A DNA stretch of 64,000 nt, from positions 30,762-94,761 of the forward strand of contig JAQUWD010000007.1 in the NCBI GenBank assembly GCA_028693055.1, given 5' to 3'. The notes beneath the pieces are model-generated. The model did not search any database and was not told where the DNA came from. It saw only the letters and a program-made list of their open reading frames with translations. Positions within the stretch are counted from its first letter, which is position 1, and every line of letters starts with the position of its first letter. The DNA comes from Eubacteriales bacterium. Its GTDB lineage: Bacteria > Bacillota > Clostridia > Christensenellales > Aristaeellaceae. Below are positions 27,625 through 35,209 of this stretch, in pieces. The position numbers and the translations under genes were made by a program.

Positions 27625-30108
27625 ATGGATAGGATGACATTGAACGGACAATGGCGCATGCGGGAGCAAAGCGCGGAGCAATGGCACGACGCGATGGTTC
27701 CCGGCTCGGTCTACGCTGATTATCTGCGGGATGGAACGATTCCCGATCCCTTTTATCGAGAAAACGAAAGGGAAGCCTTTGAGCTGCTGCGCAAGAATTA
27801 TGAATACTGCCGCGATTTTGTGGTAACGGAAGAGATGCTGGGCGCAAAGCATGTGCTGCTGCATTGCGACGGGTTGGATACGCTGGCTCATGTGGCGATT
27901 AACGGGCAGACGGTTGGCTTTGCCAATAACATGCACAGGAGCTGGGAATGGGAGGTCAAGGAGCTGTTTCATGTCGGGGATAACCGAATCACCGTCTTGT
28001 TTGATTCCCCCATTGAGTACGCCCTTGCCGAGTATGAAAAACGCCCCTGCTGGTGCTCCACGGACGCTATTCCCGGCTATTCTCATTTGCGCAAGGCGCA
28101 TTGCATGTATGGCTGGGATTGGGGCCCGCGCCTGCCGGATGCGGGCATTTGGCGCAATATTGAGCTGCGCATGGTGGATGAGGCGCAGCTGGACAGCGTG
28201 CTGGTATTGCAGGAGCATGAGGAAAAACGCGTGACGCTGCGCCTACGCCCGGAAATTGCGGGAAACGTCGAACGTTGCCAATGGACGGCAACCGTCACCG
28301 GTCCGGATGGAATGGTCTATGGGACAGAAGCGCCGGTTGTGGGGAAAAGCGAGGCGGCGATTGTCATTGAAACGCCCAAGCTATGGTGGCCTGCCGGTTA
28401 CGGCAGCCAGCCGCTGTACGCCGTGAAGGTGACCCTGAGCGCGGACGGCAAAGAGCAGGACGTATGGGAAAAGCGTATCGGACTGCGCACCATGAGCGTC
28501 AGCAGGGAAAAGGATCAATGGGGCGAAGAATTCTGCCATATCGTCAACGGCGTGAAGGTTTTCGCCATGGGCGGCGATTATATTCCTGAGGATAACCTGT
28601 TAAGCCGTGTTACGCCGGAACGCACCCGCAGATTGCTGGAGGACGCAAAGCTTGCCCATTTCAACACGATTCGGGTTTGGGGCGGCGGCTACTACCCCGA
28701 CGATTTTTTCTATGATATCTGCGATGAGCTGGGCTTGATGGTGTGGCAGGATTTGATGTATGCCTGTGCCCTTTACGATCTGCTGCCGGATTTTGAAGCC
28801 AATATCCGCGTGGAGACGGAGCAGAATGTAAAGCGCTTGCGCAGCCATCCGTCGCTGGCGATTCTCTGCGGCAACAACGAGATGGAACAGTTTGTGCAGT
28901 CCGCCATCATCACCCATGTACAGGGAGATATGGAAGCCTTTGGCCCGAAGCGTCACAGCCATTATGCCGATTATATCAAGATGTATGAGTACATTCTCCC
29001 GGCAATTTGTAAGGAGCATGCGCCGCAGACCTTCTGGTGGCCGTCCTCTCCCTCCTCCGGCGGCAATTTTGAAGCGCCGCAAGACCCCAGCAGGGGCGAC
29101 GTACATTATTGGGATGTGTGGCATGGCGAAAAGCCCTTTACCGAGTACCGCAAGTTTGCCTTCCGTTATGTATCGGAGTTCGGCTTTCAATCCTTCCCCT
29201 GCCTGAAAACGGTGGAGAGCTTTACCGTGCCGGAGGATCGTAACATTTTCTCCCGGATCATGGAGCGTCATCAGCGCAACAAGGCAGCCAATGGCAAGAT
29301 CCTTGCCTATCTGTCCCAGACCTATCGCTATCCCAATAGCTTTGACGATCTGCTTTACGCTTCTCAGCTGTTGCAGGCGGACGCGATTCGTTACGGCGTG
29401 GAGCATTGGCGTCGCAACCGGGGCTGCTGTATGGGGGCGATTATCTGGCAGCTGAACGATTGCTGGCCGGTGGCGTCTTGGTCCAGCATCGATTACTATG
29501 GACGCTGGAAGGCGCTGCACTATCTGGCTAAACGGTTTTTCGCTCCTGTGATGATCTCTGCTCAGGAGGAAGGAGAACTGACCCAAAACCCGCAGATCAA
29601 CGAATATCATCCCGCGCCGATTGAAAGAAGCGTGCGGCTGAATGTGGCGAATGAAACCAGAGAGCCGGTCAGCGGCGAGGTGAGCTGGTCGCTGCGCACC
29701 GCCGACGGAGCCGTCATACGGCAAGGCAGTCAATGGCTTGAGGTTCCCGCACTTTCGTCTGCGTGGCTGGACAAGCTGGTTTTTGAGGAGGCCAGCATTA
29801 CCGGCCATTATGTGTGCTTTGCCTTTGCTGTGAATGGCGAGGTGATTAGCTCGGGGACCGCCGTGTTCTGTGCGCTCAAGCATTTTGATTTTATGGATCC
29901 CCAGCTGTCGGCACGGGTGGAAAAGGATGAAATCGTGGTAAGCGCCCATGCTTTTGCCAAGCATGTGTGCGTGGAGAGCGAGGACGCAGATTTGCTCTTA
30001 AGCGATAACTTCTTTGACATGAATCCCGGCGAAAAACGGATTCGGATTCTCAGAGGCAGCGCGAAGGAAGTTAGACTGCGCAGCGTATATCAGCTAGGAA
30101 GAGAATAA
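27625..30108 (+). CDS. GH2 beta-mannosidase
   Basis: Cytoplasmic retaining beta-mannosidase that removes terminal beta-mannose from manno-oligosaccharides. From ATG 27625 it has 827 residues, normal for the family; a TTG at 27616 with better spacing from AGGAAAG is an alternative start. The N-terminal jelly-roll has VPGSVYADYLRDG and WDWGPRLPDAGIWR. The barrel has the acid/base Glu419 in CGNNE and nucleophile Glu518 in SEFGFQSFP. Ig-like domains end the protein. It lies just after the LacI/ABC/GH3 unit but behind a terminator, so it needs its own promoter, not clearly seen. It suggests mannan-type glycans as one substrate of the locus. Confidence 0.93.
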   Translation: MDRMTLNGQWRMREQSAEQWHDAMVPGSVYADYLRDGTIPDPFYRENEREAFELLRKNYEYCRDFVVTEEMLGAKHVLLHCDGLDTLAHVAINGQTVGFANNMHRSWEWEVKELFHVGDNRITVLFDSPIEYALAEYEKRPCWCSTDAIPGYSHLRKAHCMYGWDWGPRLPDAGIWRNIELRMVDEAQLDSVLVLQEHEEKRVTLRLRPEIAGNVERCQWTATVTGPDGMVYGTEAPVVGKSEAAIVIETPKLWWPAGYGSQPLYAVKVTLSADGKEQDVWEKRIGLRTMSVSREKDQWGEEFCHIVNGVKVFAMGGDYIPEDNLLSRVTPERTRRLLEDAKLAHFNTIRVWGGGYYPDDFFYDICDELGLMVWQDLMYACALYDLLPDFEANIRVETEQNVKRLRSHPSLAILCGNNEMEQFVQSAIITHVQGDMEAFGPKRHSHYADYIKMYEYILPAICKEHAPQTFWWPSSPSSGGNFEAPQDPSRGDVHYWDVWHGEKPFTEYRKFAFRYVSEFGFQSFPCLKTVESFTVPEDRNIFSRIMERHQRNKAANGKILAYLSQTYRYPNSFDDLLYASQLLQADAIRYGVEHWRRNRGCCMGAIIWQLNDCWPVASWSSIDYYGRWKALHYLAKRFFAPVMISAQEEGELTQNPQINEYHPAPIERSVRLNVANETREPVSGEVSWSLRTADGAVIRQGSQWLEVPALSSAWLDKLVFEEASITGHYVCFAFAVNGEVISSGTAVFCALKHFDFMDPQLSARVEKDEIVVSAHAFAKHVCVESEDADLLLSDNFFDMNPGEKRIRILRGSAKEVRLRSVYQLGRE

Positions 30109-30120
30109 AAAATAAAGAAC

Positions 30121-30161
30121 AGAGCCGCATTCCATTTGGTGTCGGAATGCGGCTCTGCTTT
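30121..30161. terminator. Bidirectional terminator between the GH2 gene and the ABC exporter genes
   Basis: AGAGCCGCATTCC / GGAATGCGGCTCT (30121-30133 with 30144-30156), ten-base loop. A T run follows on the plus strand (GCTTTTTAT), and an A-rich tract on the 5' side gives a T run on the minus strand, so it can end both converging transcripts. Confidence 0.85.
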
Positions 30162-30180
30162 TTATATTGCTTAGGGTCGC

Positions 30181-30236
30181 CAAAGATGGGTCAAGGGCAT
30201 AGCCCCTGTCAGGGTGCAGGGGCGACGCCCCTGCCG
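30181..30236. repeat. REP-like GC-rich palindromic element
   Basis: Contains GGGCATAGCCCC and the near-perfect palindrome CAGGGGCG-A-CGCCCCTG (30217-30224 with 30226-30233). It lies between a terminator and the stop codon of the ABC-2 protein. The form resembles dispersed intergenic palindromes; copy number in the genome cannot be seen from one window. Confidence 0.4.
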
Positions 30237-30884
30237 TTAAAAGTCCAGCGCTTCGAAGCTTTGCTCCGCTTTGCGGCACGCGTCCCAGCTCAGTAATAGG
30301 AACAGCAGCAGGCCCACGGCCAGCGTGACGAGCTTCTCCGGCATAAACAAAGGATCGGGCGTGTCCAGACGGTTTTGGAAGAAGGGAAAAATAAAGGTGC
30401 TTGCCTCCGCAAAGAGAATGTAAACAAAGGTCATGATGGCGCTGAAGGCAAAGGCTTTGCCTACCTTTAAGGGATTACGATAGTAGCGGATAAAGAACAG
30501 ATGGTTAAATAACCCCAGCATGATCAAGCTCAGACCGAATAAGGCCACGTTAGCGTCCATACCGGCCTCGTTAGGGCCGATTTGCAGCGCGTTTCTCAGG
30601 AACACCACCAATGCCACCATAACGCATTGGCACAGCTCCACCAGCATGGCGAATAGAATGCGGCTGCGCACTGCGTCCCGTTTCCGGATGGGCAGGGTCA
30701 AGGTGTATTCAATATCCTTGTTTTCCCGGCCTGTAACACATACGAAAAACAATCCAAGTACCGTATAGAAGAATACGACGTAGAAGGGATAGCTGGGGAT
30801 GAGAAGCATCAGCGCCAGCCCAAAAAAGAGAAGAACGGTGGGATGAATCGCAAGCTTCCATTCCTTGATGAGAAGGTTTTTCAT
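30237..30884 (-). CDS. ABC-2-type membrane protein of an exporter
   Basis: A 215-residue protein with about six hydrophobic segments (VLLFFGLALMLLIPSYPFYVV, FYTVLGLFFVCVTG, LFAMLVELCQCVMVALVVF, LIMLGLFNHLFFIRYY and others). Between the second and third, the loop REN-KDIEYTLTLPIRKRDAVRSR is typical of small ABC-2 permeases of Bacillota. Its start overlaps the end of the ATPase gene by four bases, so the pair forms an exporter. The substrate is unknown. It is the last gene of the TetR-controlled unit. Confidence 0.82.
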   Translation of the reverse strand: MKNLLIKEWKLAIHPTVLLFFGLALMLLIPSYPFYVVFFYTVLGLFFVCVTGRENKDIEYTLTLPIRKRDAVRSRILFAMLVELCQCVMVALVVFLRNALQIGPNEAGMDANVALFGLSLIMLGLFNHLFFIRYYRNPLKVGKAFAFSAIMTFVYILFAEASTFIFPFFQNRLDTPDPLFMPEKLVTLAVGLLLFLLLSWDACRKAEQSFEALDF

Positions 30885-31726
30885 GCTTCATGCTCCTTTT
30901 CCAGATGTATCATGACGGTTTCAAGATCGGTTGCTGTGGCGGAGGGGAAGGCGGGCGCGTCGTCAGCCTTGACGATGGCGCTGTAGCCGTGCTTGGCAGG
31001 CTTTAAACCGATCAGCTGAGGCTTCATAGCCTCCGTTAGCTCTTCTTCACGCAGCTCAACAGCGCGGTAGGCGCTGACAAAACGATTGATTTCTTCGCTG
31101 GCTACAATTTGGCCAGCATGAATATAAGTGATGCGATCTGCGCATTTATCCAAGTCGCTGGTGATGTGGGTGGAGAAAAGAATGCTGGTTCCCGCCTTGC
31201 TCAGCTCCAAGAAGATATCCAGCAGCTCGTCCCGGCTGACGGGGTCAAGCCCGCTGGTGGGTTCGTCCAAAAGAAGAAGCTCGGCATGATGGGAAAGAGC
31301 TAAAACCAGATTGTATTTGACCTTCATCCCGGCAGAAAGCTCCGCTGGCGTTTTGTTTTCGTCCAGCCTGAACTGCTGCATATAGTTGGTGCAGGCTTCA
31401 TCGTCCCAGTCGGGATAAAAACGCCGCGTTACGCTGGTGATGACGCGTAGCTTTTTGTGGATGTAATAGTCCACGCCGCCGGATACGAAGCCGATTTTGC
31501 TTTTAATCGCCATTTCCGCCTCGGCAAAGGTTTGACCGAAGAAACGAATCTCTCCGCTGTCCGGATGTACAAAGTTGAGAATGGATTTTAGCGTTGTGGT
31601 TTTTCCTGCGCCGTTTCGCCCGATAAAGCCCATAATTTCACCGGGCTGAACCGTGAAGGCAACGTTTTGAAGGGCAAAATGCTCGTATTGCTTGCAAAGA
31701 CCCTGTACGGATAATACCGCATCCAT
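30881..31726 (-). CDS. ABC exporter ATP-binding protein
   Basis: ATPase of 281 residues in the bacitracin/lantibiotic-exporter-like group. Walker A is GRNGAGKTT, the signature LSAGMKVKY (a variant of LSGGQ), Walker B LLLDEPTSGLD and H-loop FSTHITSDLD. The C-terminal 70 residues form the usual regulatory tail. AAGGAGG precedes the ATG by seven bases. It is coupled with the ABC-2 membrane protein and follows the hydrolase gene by 12 bases. The relaxed signature motif is common in this exporter group. Confidence 0.92.
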   Translation of the reverse strand: MDAVLSVQGLCKQYEHFALQNVAFTVQPGEIMGFIGRNGAGKTTTLKSILNFVHPDSGEIRFFGQTFAEAEMAIKSKIGFVSGGVDYYIHKKLRVITSVTRRFYPDWDDEACTNYMQQFRLDENKTPAELSAGMKVKYNLVLALSHHAELLLLDEPTSGLDPVSRDELLDIFLELSKAGTSILFSTHITSDLDKCADRITYIHAGQIVASEEINRFVSAYRAVELREEELTEAMKPQLIGLKPAKHGYSAIVKADDAPAFPSATATDLETVMIHLEKEHEA

Positions 31727-31738
31727 GGTGATTCCTCC

Positions 31739-32839
31739 TTATATAAGCTGGTTGAGCTGCTCAAGCCCGTCCAGAAAATCCTTGGGGTGAACATAGTGAA
31801 TGTCATGATCGCTGTAAGGCAGCTCGACCTTGGTGCACTTAGGAATGAGCAGGGATACCTGCCGTGCCGTCTCGTCGGAGGTGGCGCAGGTCATAACGCC
31901 GTCCATCATGTGGCTCTCCTTGGCATGGAGGTAAACCGTGGGGCATTGCACCGCTTGAAGCATCGCGTCCTCGTTAAGGCCGGAAAACCAGCTGTCGTCA
32001 TAAAAGGCTTCTCCAAAGAGCAAATCGTACCGATTGTTGTAATACAACGAATTCATCATAGACGCGGGCATGTACCAAAGGGAGAAGGGAGCGTCAACGC
32101 CGGAGGCGGTGTAGGCGCGTCCGTCGTCTGCCAGCTTTTTTACCATGCCCTCCCCAAAGAGTTTCCAAATGGAGGCGTTTTCAAAATAATAGGCATAATA
32201 GCTTTTTTCTTCTGATTGATTCAGAAAATTATGGCTGAGCAAAAAACCGTCGCTCCATACAAAGGCGTTGTTGGCTTTCATTTCCTCCGGGCGGAAGCAG
32301 TGGAAGGGAGCGTCCTCGATTAGCAGCCCAAGCGCGTATTCCGGGGCTGTTGCGGCAATGTTGGTGGCTAGCACTCCGCCGGAGGAATGGCCGGACAAAA
32401 GACAAGGCTTGCCAATGACGTTTTGGATAAACCAGATAAAATCCTCGGTCATAGCGGAGCAGGAATAGCGGGCGGGGTCGTGGCTGGAATTTCCATGACC
32501 GTGACAATCCACCGCGTAAATGTGATAGCTTTGAGCCAACTGGGGCAGTACCCGGGAATAATCCTCCCAAGCCACCTGCTGCCCATGAATCAAAAACAGG
32601 GGAACACCGTCGGGAACGCCGCCCTCTCCATAGGCAAGAACGGTTCCGTTGGGCAGCGTAGCCTGTTTTTCCACAAAACCCGCTTGCCAGACGTGATCCA
32701 TCAGCCGGGTTTGCCAGCTAAGATTATCGTAGGCATACAACCCGATGGAGCCGCCGACGATGAGCGCGATGATCAGCACGGCGATCAAGATTTTTTTCCA
32801 AACAGGCCGCTTTGACGGCTTGAGGATGATGGTGGACAT
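31739..32839 (-). CDS. Membrane-anchored alpha/beta hydrolase
   Basis: A 366-residue alpha/beta-hydrolase-fold protein with one N-terminal membrane anchor (about residues 16-36, ILIAVLIIALIVGGSIGLY), so the catalytic domain is outside the cell. Features: oxyanion region FLIHGQQVAWEDY, AVDCHGHGNSS, the nucleophile elbow GHSSGG (Ser), and a C-terminal His in YSDHDIHYVHP. The substrate is unknown; esters, lactones or peptides are all possible. GAGGAGG lies seven bases before the ATG. It heads the three-gene operon with the ABC exporter, under the operator-bearing promoter facing tetR. Confidence 0.88.
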   Translation of the reverse strand: MSTIILKPSKRPVWKKILIAVLIIALIVGGSIGLYAYDNLSWQTRLMDHVWQAGFVEKQATLPNGTVLAYGEGGVPDGVPLFLIHGQQVAWEDYSRVLPQLAQSYHIYAVDCHGHGNSSHDPARYSCSAMTEDFIWFIQNVIGKPCLLSGHSSGGVLATNIAATAPEYALGLLIEDAPFHCFRPEEMKANNAFVWSDGFLLSHNFLNQSEEKSYYAYYFENASIWKLFGEGMVKKLADDGRAYTASGVDAPFSLWYMPASMMNSLYYNNRYDLLFGEAFYDDSWFSGLNEDAMLQAVQCPTVYLHAKESHMMDGVMTCATSDETARQVSLLIPKCTKVELPYSDHDIHYVHPKDFLDGLEQLNQLI

Positions 32840-32874
32840 GGAAGAGACCTCCTCTTTAAATAACTATTATTTCG

Positions 32875-32916
32875 TAACACGTGTTATATTATATTTTCTT
32901 TTTGAGGCCGTGTCAA
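32875..32916 (-). promoter_or_regulatory. Promoter of the hydrolase-exporter operon with TetR-type operator
   Basis: Minus strand TTGACA (32916-32911), 17-base spacer, TATAAT (32893-32888): full consensus at both boxes. Immediately downstream lies the perfect palindrome TAACACGTGTTA (32875-32886), placed to block transcription. A related site stands at the divergent tetR promoter. Confidence 0.85.
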
Positions 32917-32951
32917 TAGAAATGCTCAAGATATACAGTTTTACGCCCCAT

Positions 32952-32991
32952 TTGACAGCGGACAGACAAATAGATATAATAACAATCGTTA
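32952..32991 (+). promoter_or_regulatory. Promoter of the TetR gene with a second operator
   Basis: TTGACA (32952-32957), 17-base spacer, TATAAT (32975-32980). The sequence TAACAATCGTTA (32980-32991) shares the TAACA...GTTA half-sites with the palindrome at 32875-32886 and has the same position behind the -10 box, which suggests autoregulation. Confidence 0.8.
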
Positions 32992-33023
32992 CGAGACATT
33001 AGTCATAATATGAGGTGATGCCT

Positions 33024-33605
33024 ATGCCGCCCAAGGTGAAGTTTTCCAAAGAAGCGGTTACGAAAGCCGCCCTTCAAATAGCCCGAAAGGATGGGATGGA
33101 CGCCGTAAACGCCCGCGCTATCGCAGCGGTGCTGGGCTGCTCCACCCAGCCGCTTTTTCGGGAGTTCCAGTCCATGGAGCAGCTCAAGGGAGAGGTGCGT
33201 ACCTTGGCCATGGGCGTATACGAGCAATATATCCTTCGTCATATGGTGGGGACGGACAAGCCCTATAAAGCCTCCGGCATGGCCTATCTCCATTTTGCAA
33301 AGGAGGAGCCGCGCCTGTTTCAGCTGCTGTTTATGTATGAACGGGAAAAAGAGCCGGAAACCACCCAAGAGGATCATACCCTCGGCTATATTTTGGAAAC
33401 GCTGCAAAAAAGCCTTGGCTTAACCGAGGAGCAGGCAAGGCGGTTTCATTTGTATTCGTGGATTTATGTTCACGGCATGGCCAGCATGATCGCTACCAAC
33501 TATATCGTGTTTTCGGAGGAGGATATGGACGGTCTGCTGACCAACGCCTATCTGGCAACCAAGCTGCTCTTTGAGCGGGAAAAGGAAAGCCTTAAGCAGG
33601 ACTAA
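33024..33605 (+). CDS. TetR-family transcriptional repressor
   Basis: One-component repressor of 193 residues from ATG 33024 (AGGTGA five bases upstream; two earlier in-frame starts are less well placed). N-terminal TetR helix-turn-helix: AVTKAALQIARKDG, VNARAIAAVLGCSTQPLFREF. The C-terminal all-helical ligand-binding domain carries RLFQLLFMYERE and WIYVHGMASMIATNY. It is divergent from the hydrolase-ABC exporter operon and almost certainly controls it and itself through the two matching operators. The ligand may be what the exporter or hydrolase handles. Its stop overlaps, tail to tail, the last codons of the small membrane protein gene on the other strand. Confidence 0.92.
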   Translation: MPPKVKFSKEAVTKAALQIARKDGMDAVNARAIAAVLGCSTQPLFREFQSMEQLKGEVRTLAMGVYEQYILRHMVGTDKPYKASGMAYLHFAKEEPRLFQLLFMYEREKEPETTQEDHTLGYILETLQKSLGLTEEQARRFHLYSWIYVHGMASMIATNYIVFSEEDMDGLLTNAYLATKLLFEREKESLKQD

Positions 33606-34096
33606 TTCCCGCTTAAGGCCTTAATCTGGAAGCTGACGCCCCAGACATAATAGGTGACGATGATTTCCCGCACGGGATGGGTATCCTTGGGGGAGAGAAT
33701 CATGGCTTGAATGGAGCCGTCGGTCTTGGCAGCCAGCGAATGAACGGCGAGATCGCCTAGCTGCGCAATATCCGAGGGCTGAGGCACCACCTGCACCTGA
33801 ATCATATCGATAGGCACCAGACAGCCGTTGTGTACGGTCACGCTATAGTTGAGAAAGACGTAATCGCTTGCTTCCTTCCATTCTAGGGGCTTTTGATAAA
33901 CCGTGCCGATAAAGGTTTCCTGATCCAGCGCGGCTTTCATGCTGTCAAAGCTCGCCTGCTGATCGGAGGCGGGGATCCCCTGAGAGGATATGTTCGTTAC
34001 GGTTACCTCGGCGGTGAGAAACAGATAGCTAAGCATCAGCAGCATCACCACCAGCAGCGACGCCATGACAATCGCACCGATTTTTAAGCCTTTCAT
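33602..34096 (-). CDS. Small single-pass membrane protein, third gene of the ZorAB-like operon
   Basis: Unrecognised family. The 164-residue product has a short cytoplasmic start, one hydrophobic segment (about residues 7-28, GAIVMASLLVVMLLMLSYLFL) and a likely extracytoplasmic beta-rich domain (VTVTNISSQGIP, DYVFLNYSVTVHNGC, IQVQVVPQPSD, IIVTYYVWGVSFQI). Its ATG overlaps the stop of the ZorB-like gene (ATGA), so it is coupled to it. The topology suggests an accessory to the motor, such as a cell-wall-side or stator-associated factor. That is inference from context only. Confidence 0.65.
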   Translation of the reverse strand: MKGLKIGAIVMASLLVVMLLMLSYLFLTAEVTVTNISSQGIPASDQQASFDSMKAALDQETFIGTVYQKPLEWKEASDYVFLNYSVTVHNGCLVPIDMIQVQVVPQPSDIAQLGDLAVHSLAAKTDGSIQAMILSPKDTHPVREIIVTYYVWGVSFQIKALSGN

Positions 34097-35193
34097 TGCG
34101 CCGCGACCTCGCTTTCCGGAGAATCCTTCAGAATGTTGCGAATTTCGTCAATCATTTCCGAATCCTTCATGCGGAATTTGAATTCCACCCGGCGGGACGA
34201 GTCCATATCGATGGAGCCGTCGTCGTTATAAATCGGATTGGAAAAGCTGCGTCCCTTCGCCGTGAGGATTCCGCGCAAAACCTCCAGCTGGCTTTCGGAA
34301 AGGGAGGGTAGCTGGAGACAGTAGGTGGCTACGCTTAAGGCGCGTTCCTGCGACAGCTTCAGGTTCATCAGATAATCGCCTTGGGTATCCGTATGTCCCT
34401 CAATAATGATCTCCCCAAGATAGCTTGCGTATGCAGGCTCTAGCAGCACGCCTAGGTAAACGGGAATAAACTGATTCAGCAGCTCCTGACCGCTTTGCTT
34501 GATGGTATTCTTTCCTACGTCAAAAAATACGGCGCTTTCCAGCATGATGTCGCCGGTGTTTTTATCCACCGAGGCTTTTAGGTTGGCGCTCGTAAGCGCG
34601 TCGCTTAGCTCACGAATGATCTGAGTACGCACGCCCACCAAATCGTCCAGCCTGCGCTGTTGGGTGTCCATAGCCTCCTGCTGGGCTCCCAGCAGAATGG
34701 TGGCGTCTGCCAGCTCTTTTTGCTTTCCCTCCAAATCGATTTTGGCGGTATTAAGCTCCTCTTCCTTTTGCTGCAGCGCTGCTTGAGCAGCTAGAATGAT
34801 TTTCTGCTGCTCCTCCAGCGTTAGGTTTTGATCGTCCAATAGGCCTTGCTTTTCTTCCAGATTGGTGAGCGCGCTAGTCAGCTCGTTTTGTTTTTGCAAT
34901 AGCGCCGCCTGCTGCTCGGCTAGCGCCAGCGTTTGCTTGTCCAATGTGGATTGCTGCGCGTCCAGCGTGCTTTGCTGCTGGGTGAGCGTCGCCTCTTGGG
35001 AGGCTAGCAGCGCACCCTTTTCATCCAGCTCGGCTGTTTTGGTTTCCAGCATTAAAAAGTATTGATAAACGCTGTAGCAGAGGATCAGCACAAAAACAAG
35101 CAGCAGCGCCGCCATCATATCCGAATAGCTGATCCATGCGGCGCCGCCGTCCGCCTTGCCTCCGCCTGTGCGTTTTGCTCGTCTGCGAGTCAT
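34093..35193 (-). CDS. ZorB-like (MotB/OmpA-type) membrane protein with coiled coil
   Basis: A 366-residue protein related to ZorB and MotB. The N-terminal helix WISYSDMMAALLLVFVLILC carries Asp25 at the place of the ion-binding Asp of MotB/ZorB. A coiled coil of about 140 residues follows, very rich in Gln/Glu/Leu with repeated LxxQQ units (about 50-190). The C-terminal OmpA-like peptidoglycan-binding domain has FDVGKNTIKQSGQELLNQ, IIIEGHTDTQGD and NLKLSQERALSVATYC. ZorB proteins form, with five ZorA, an ion-driven membrane motor. It is coupled to the gene on either side. ZorB of defence systems usually has a shorter linker. Confidence 0.85.
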   Translation of the reverse strand: MTRRRAKRTGGGKADGGAAWISYSDMMAALLLVFVLILCYSVYQYFLMLETKTAELDEKGALLASQEATLTQQQSTLDAQQSTLDKQTLALAEQQAALLQKQNELTSALTNLEEKQGLLDDQNLTLEEQQKIILAAQAALQQKEEELNTAKIDLEGKQKELADATILLGAQQEAMDTQQRRLDDLVGVRTQIIRELSDALTSANLKASVDKNTGDIMLESAVFFDVGKNTIKQSGQELLNQFIPVYLGVLLEPAYASYLGEIIIEGHTDTQGDYLMNLKLSQERALSVATYCLQLPSLSESQLEVLRGILTAKGRSFSNPIYNDDGSIDMDSSRRVEFKFRMKDSEMIDEIRNILKDSPESEVAAQ

Positions 35194-35209
35194 GCTCTGC
35201 CTCCTGTAC

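Noticed and set aside
28600..29964. 454-codon minus-strand frame
   Set aside because: Antisense to the GH2 beta-mannosidase; no homology and no start signals.
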